NCBI GenBank assembly: GCA_003243445.1
Contig: QFQQ01000017.1
Span: 1 to 64,000, forward strand
DNA: 64,000 bases
Direction of reading: 5' to 3'
Origin: Citrobacter freundii
GTDB taxonomy: Bacteria; Bacteroidota; Bacteroidia; Chitinophagales; Chitinophagaceae
Shown here: in pieces, positions 62,192 to 64,000 of the stretch
Numbering within the stretch: position 1 is the stretch's first letter
How the letters are laid out: each line of letters opens with the position of its first letter
The notes under the pieces: generated by a model
What the model was told of the DNA's origin: nothing
The model's input: the letters and a program-made list of their open reading frames with translations, nothing else
Databases searched by the model: none
Program-made: the position numbers and the translations under genes

Positions 62192-62956
62192 ATGGAAACA
62201 ACAAAAAGGCTAAAAGGTAAAATAGCGCTCGTAACGGGAGCGTCCAAAGGCATTGGGGCATCCATAGCAGCACATTTTGGCGCAGAGGGCGCTAAAGTGG
62301 TGGTGAACTACGCCTCCAGTAAAGCAGGTGCAGATAAGGTCGTAAAGGAAATAACCGAAGCGGGCGGCACGGCCATTGCGGTGCAGGGCGATGTTTCAAA
62401 AGAAGCTGATGTAAACAGGATCTTTGAAGAAACCGGGAAAGCTTTTGGCGGGCTGGATATATTGGTGAACAACGCCGGTGTTTTTGAATACCTGCCCATC
62501 GAACAGGTAACAGCCGATTCCTTTCACCGCCAGTTTAATGTAAATGTGCTGGGGTCTATACTCTCCATACAGGGGGCTTTAAAGCTATTTGGTGAAAAGG
62601 GCGGCAACATCATCAACATCAGCTCGGGTTCCAGCAGGACACCTATAGCCACTGGCTCTGTCTATTCTGCAACAAACGCAGCCCTGGACGCCATCACCGT
62701 TGCCCTGTACAAAGAATTTTCAGGCAGGAATATCCGCATCAATTCGCTCTTGCCGGGCGCTATCGAAACAGAGGGTACCCACAGCAATGGCTTTATCGGT
62801 AGCGAATTCGAGGCGAAAGTTATTGCCAATACATCGCTTGGCCGCATCGGGCAGCCCGCAGATATCGCCAAAGTGGCTGTGTTCTTAGCTTCAGATGAGG
62901 CCGGGTTTGTGACCGGCGAACAGATCTTCGTTTCGGGAGGGATATTCGGCCTTTAA
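62192..62956 (+). CDS. SDR-family protein lacking the catalytic lysine
   Basis: 254 aa. TGASKGIG at 15-22, NNAG at 93-96, Ser144 or Ser145 (NISSGSS), Tyr158 in VYSATNAAL, and DEAGFVTGEQIFVSGG near the C-terminus. The residue four after Tyr158 is Asn162 (codon AAC) where classical SDRs have Lys. The cofactor site is intact, so it may bind NAD(P) but react poorly, or use a changed mechanism. First gene of the TetR-regulated SDR pair; the next start is 11 bp away. Confidence 0.85.
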   Translation: METTKRLKGKIALVTGASKGIGASIAAHFGAEGAKVVVNYASSKAGADKVVKEITEAGGTAIAVQGDVSKEADVNRIFEETGKAFGGLDILVNNAGVFEYLPIEQVTADSFHRQFNVNVLGSILSIQGALKLFGEKGGNIINISSGSSRTPIATGSVYSATNAALDAITVALYKEFSGRNIRINSLLPGAIETEGTHSNGFIGSEFEAKVIANTSLGRIGQPADIAKVAVFLASDEAGFVTGEQIFVSGGIFGL

Positions 62957-62967
62957 ACCTATCAATA

Positions 62968-63753
62968 ATGGAAAGAACAATACAAGAACTAACAGGAAGG
63001 ACCGCACTGGTTACAGGCGGGACCAAAGGAATAGGCAAAGCGATAGCGGACGAACTCGCTTCATTAGGTGCAACGGTAATCGTATCGGCAAGGCACCAAC
63101 CTGCGGAAAAGTTACCGTATCATTTTATTGCAGCAGATCTGACCGACAGCCAAAGCCTTAACAAACTTGCAGCGCAGCTGTTGAAGCAGTACGGTAGCCT
63201 GGATATCCTGATCAATAATGTCGGCGGCACATCGGCCCCGGCTGGCGGGTTTAGAGTCTTGTCCGACCAGGACTGGGAAAACGACCTTCAGCTGAATTTA
63301 CTGGCGGCCATAAAATTGGATAAGGCCATCGTTCCCTCGATGATTGCACGAAACCTGGGCGTGGTTATTCATATCTCTTCGCTTAACGGTAAATTGCCAC
63401 TGTATGCTTCCAATCTGTCCTACGGCGTTTCCAAAGCGGCACTGAATAATTACAGCAAGGCATTGGCCAACGAAGTGGCCTCAAAGGGCATCCGTGTGAT
63501 CACTGTTTCCCCGGGAATGGTAAAGACCACTGCAATGGAGGCCTTTCTCCATAGTTACGCTTCCTCTATCAGAAAAAGCTTTGACGAAACGCAGCAATTG
63601 GTAATGGACAGTCTGGGAGGTGTTCCGATGAACAGACTGGCACAGCCAGAGGAAATTGCGCATCTGGTAGGCTTTCTTGCCTCTCCTAAAGCTTCCTATA
63701 TCACGGGTGCAAATTATGTAATAGACGGAGGCACTATTCCTACTATTTTTTAA
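62968..63753 (+). CDS. SDR-family oxidoreductase
   Basis: 261 aa. TGGTKGIG at 16-23, INNVG at 82-86, Ser137 or Ser138, and the catalytic pair Tyr152/Lys156 (YGVSK) intact. ITGANYVIDGG ends the typical C-terminus. Follows the Lys-less SDR, forming a pair in which only this member keeps the full triad. Substrate unknown. Confidence 0.88.
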   Translation: MERTIQELTGRTALVTGGTKGIGKAIADELASLGATVIVSARHQPAEKLPYHFIAADLTDSQSLNKLAAQLLKQYGSLDILINNVGGTSAPAGGFRVLSDQDWENDLQLNLLAAIKLDKAIVPSMIARNLGVVIHISSLNGKLPLYASNLSYGVSKAALNNYSKALANEVASKGIRVITVSPGMVKTTAMEAFLHSYASSIRKSFDETQQLVMDSLGGVPMNRLAQPEEIAHLVGFLASPKASYITGANYVIDGGTIPTIF

Positions 63754-63782
63754 GCCATACATTTTTAACAACGTTACAAAAG

Positions 63783-64000
63783 ATGGAAAATAAAATGCTC
63801 ATTTACGGAGCAGCGGGATATACCGGGAAAATTATCGCGGAAAGGGCCAAAGAAATACAACTTGATTTTGAAATAGCCGGAAGGGAACACGACAAGATAC
63901 GGGATTTAGCTTCGGAGTTACAAGTTCCCTATCACGTGTTTACCGTAGAAGATGAAACCGCCTGGAAAAAAGCTTTGGCGGACAAAAAGCTACTGATCAA
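63783..64000 (+). CDS. Saccharopine dehydrogenase-like NAD(P)-binding protein (partial, runs off the window)
   Basis: The first 72 codons read MENKMLIYGAAGYTGKIIAE and continue with FEIAGREHDKIRDLASEL, a Rossmann start with GAAGYTG typical of saccharopine dehydrogenase NADP-binding domain proteins. The 3' end lies beyond 64000. Start 30 bp after the SDR stop, so it is probably the third gene of the TetR-controlled operon. Confidence 0.8.
   Translation, partial: MENKMLIYGAAGYTGKIIAERAKEIQLDFEIAGREHDKIRDLASELQVPYHVFTVEDETAWKKALADKKLLI

Overview
The window looks like a chromosomal segment from a Bacteroidota bacterium, most likely family Chitinophagaceae. Reasons: a SusC/SusD pair, OMP_b-brl-type TonB receptors, DUF4836 and DUF2652 proteins, several TAnnTTTG promoter elements typical of this phylum, and a 13-gene nuo operon whose NuoG lacks the molybdopterin-type domain. 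I cannot name the genus from the sequence alone.

Layout. 0.1-3.3 kb: assimilatory sulfite reductase (cysI) and a siroheme synthase fused to a TauE/SafE permease. 3.35-3.7 kb: an orphan BlaI/MecI-like operator/promoter, a short ORF and tRNA-Cys. 3.7-6.9 kb: an AhpD-like protein, an aldo/keto reductase without its catalytic His, and metZ. 7.4-10.4 kb: two rRNA pseudouridine synthases and rlmN. 10.4-11.0 kb: an array of GGACC-word repeats. 11.0-17.2 kb: a thiolase and a susC/susD pair, closed by a 34-bp perfect-arm hairpin. 17.2-22.8 kb, minus strand: an ABC transporter, a DUF4836 lipoprotein, hisS and a low-molecular-weight phosphatase. 23.1-26.1 kb: a small membrane protein, a PstS-like lipoprotein and a TPR protein. 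26.3-41.1 kb: nuoA-nuoN, with several gene gaps filled by dispersed palindromes, one of which carries a dead four-helix-bundle (S23/IVP) gene. 41.2-45.9 kb: a MacB-like permease, then exbB-exbD-exbD-tonB. 46.0-47.4 kb: mnmE.

47.4-52.6 kb: a decayed integrative element inserted at the 3' end of mnmE. It is bounded by direct repeats of about 178 bp and holds a frameshifted zinc-ribbon/HTH gene, a tyrosine integrase that has lost most of its catalytic domain, an outer-membrane receptor and a CxxC protein. The right repeat looks like the left end of a second element, so 52.6-64 kb may be another island in tandem. That stretch is accessory in character: two oxidoreductase-AraC modules, two gene remnants, NTF2-like proteins, a DNA glycosylase, and a TetR regulon (TetR, GyrI-like protein, two SDRs and a saccharopine-dehydrogenase-like gene) tied together by three matching palindromic operators.

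How genes work together: cysI, the siroheme synthase and metZ serve sulfur assimilation and methionine synthesis. The Exb/TonB set energises outer-membrane receptors such as the SusC-like protein. NuoA-N is complex I. The most unusual signals are the word-repeat palindromes, one carrying an S23-family pseudogene, and the remnant islands at mnmE. All family calls come from reading motifs; no database search or alignment was run.
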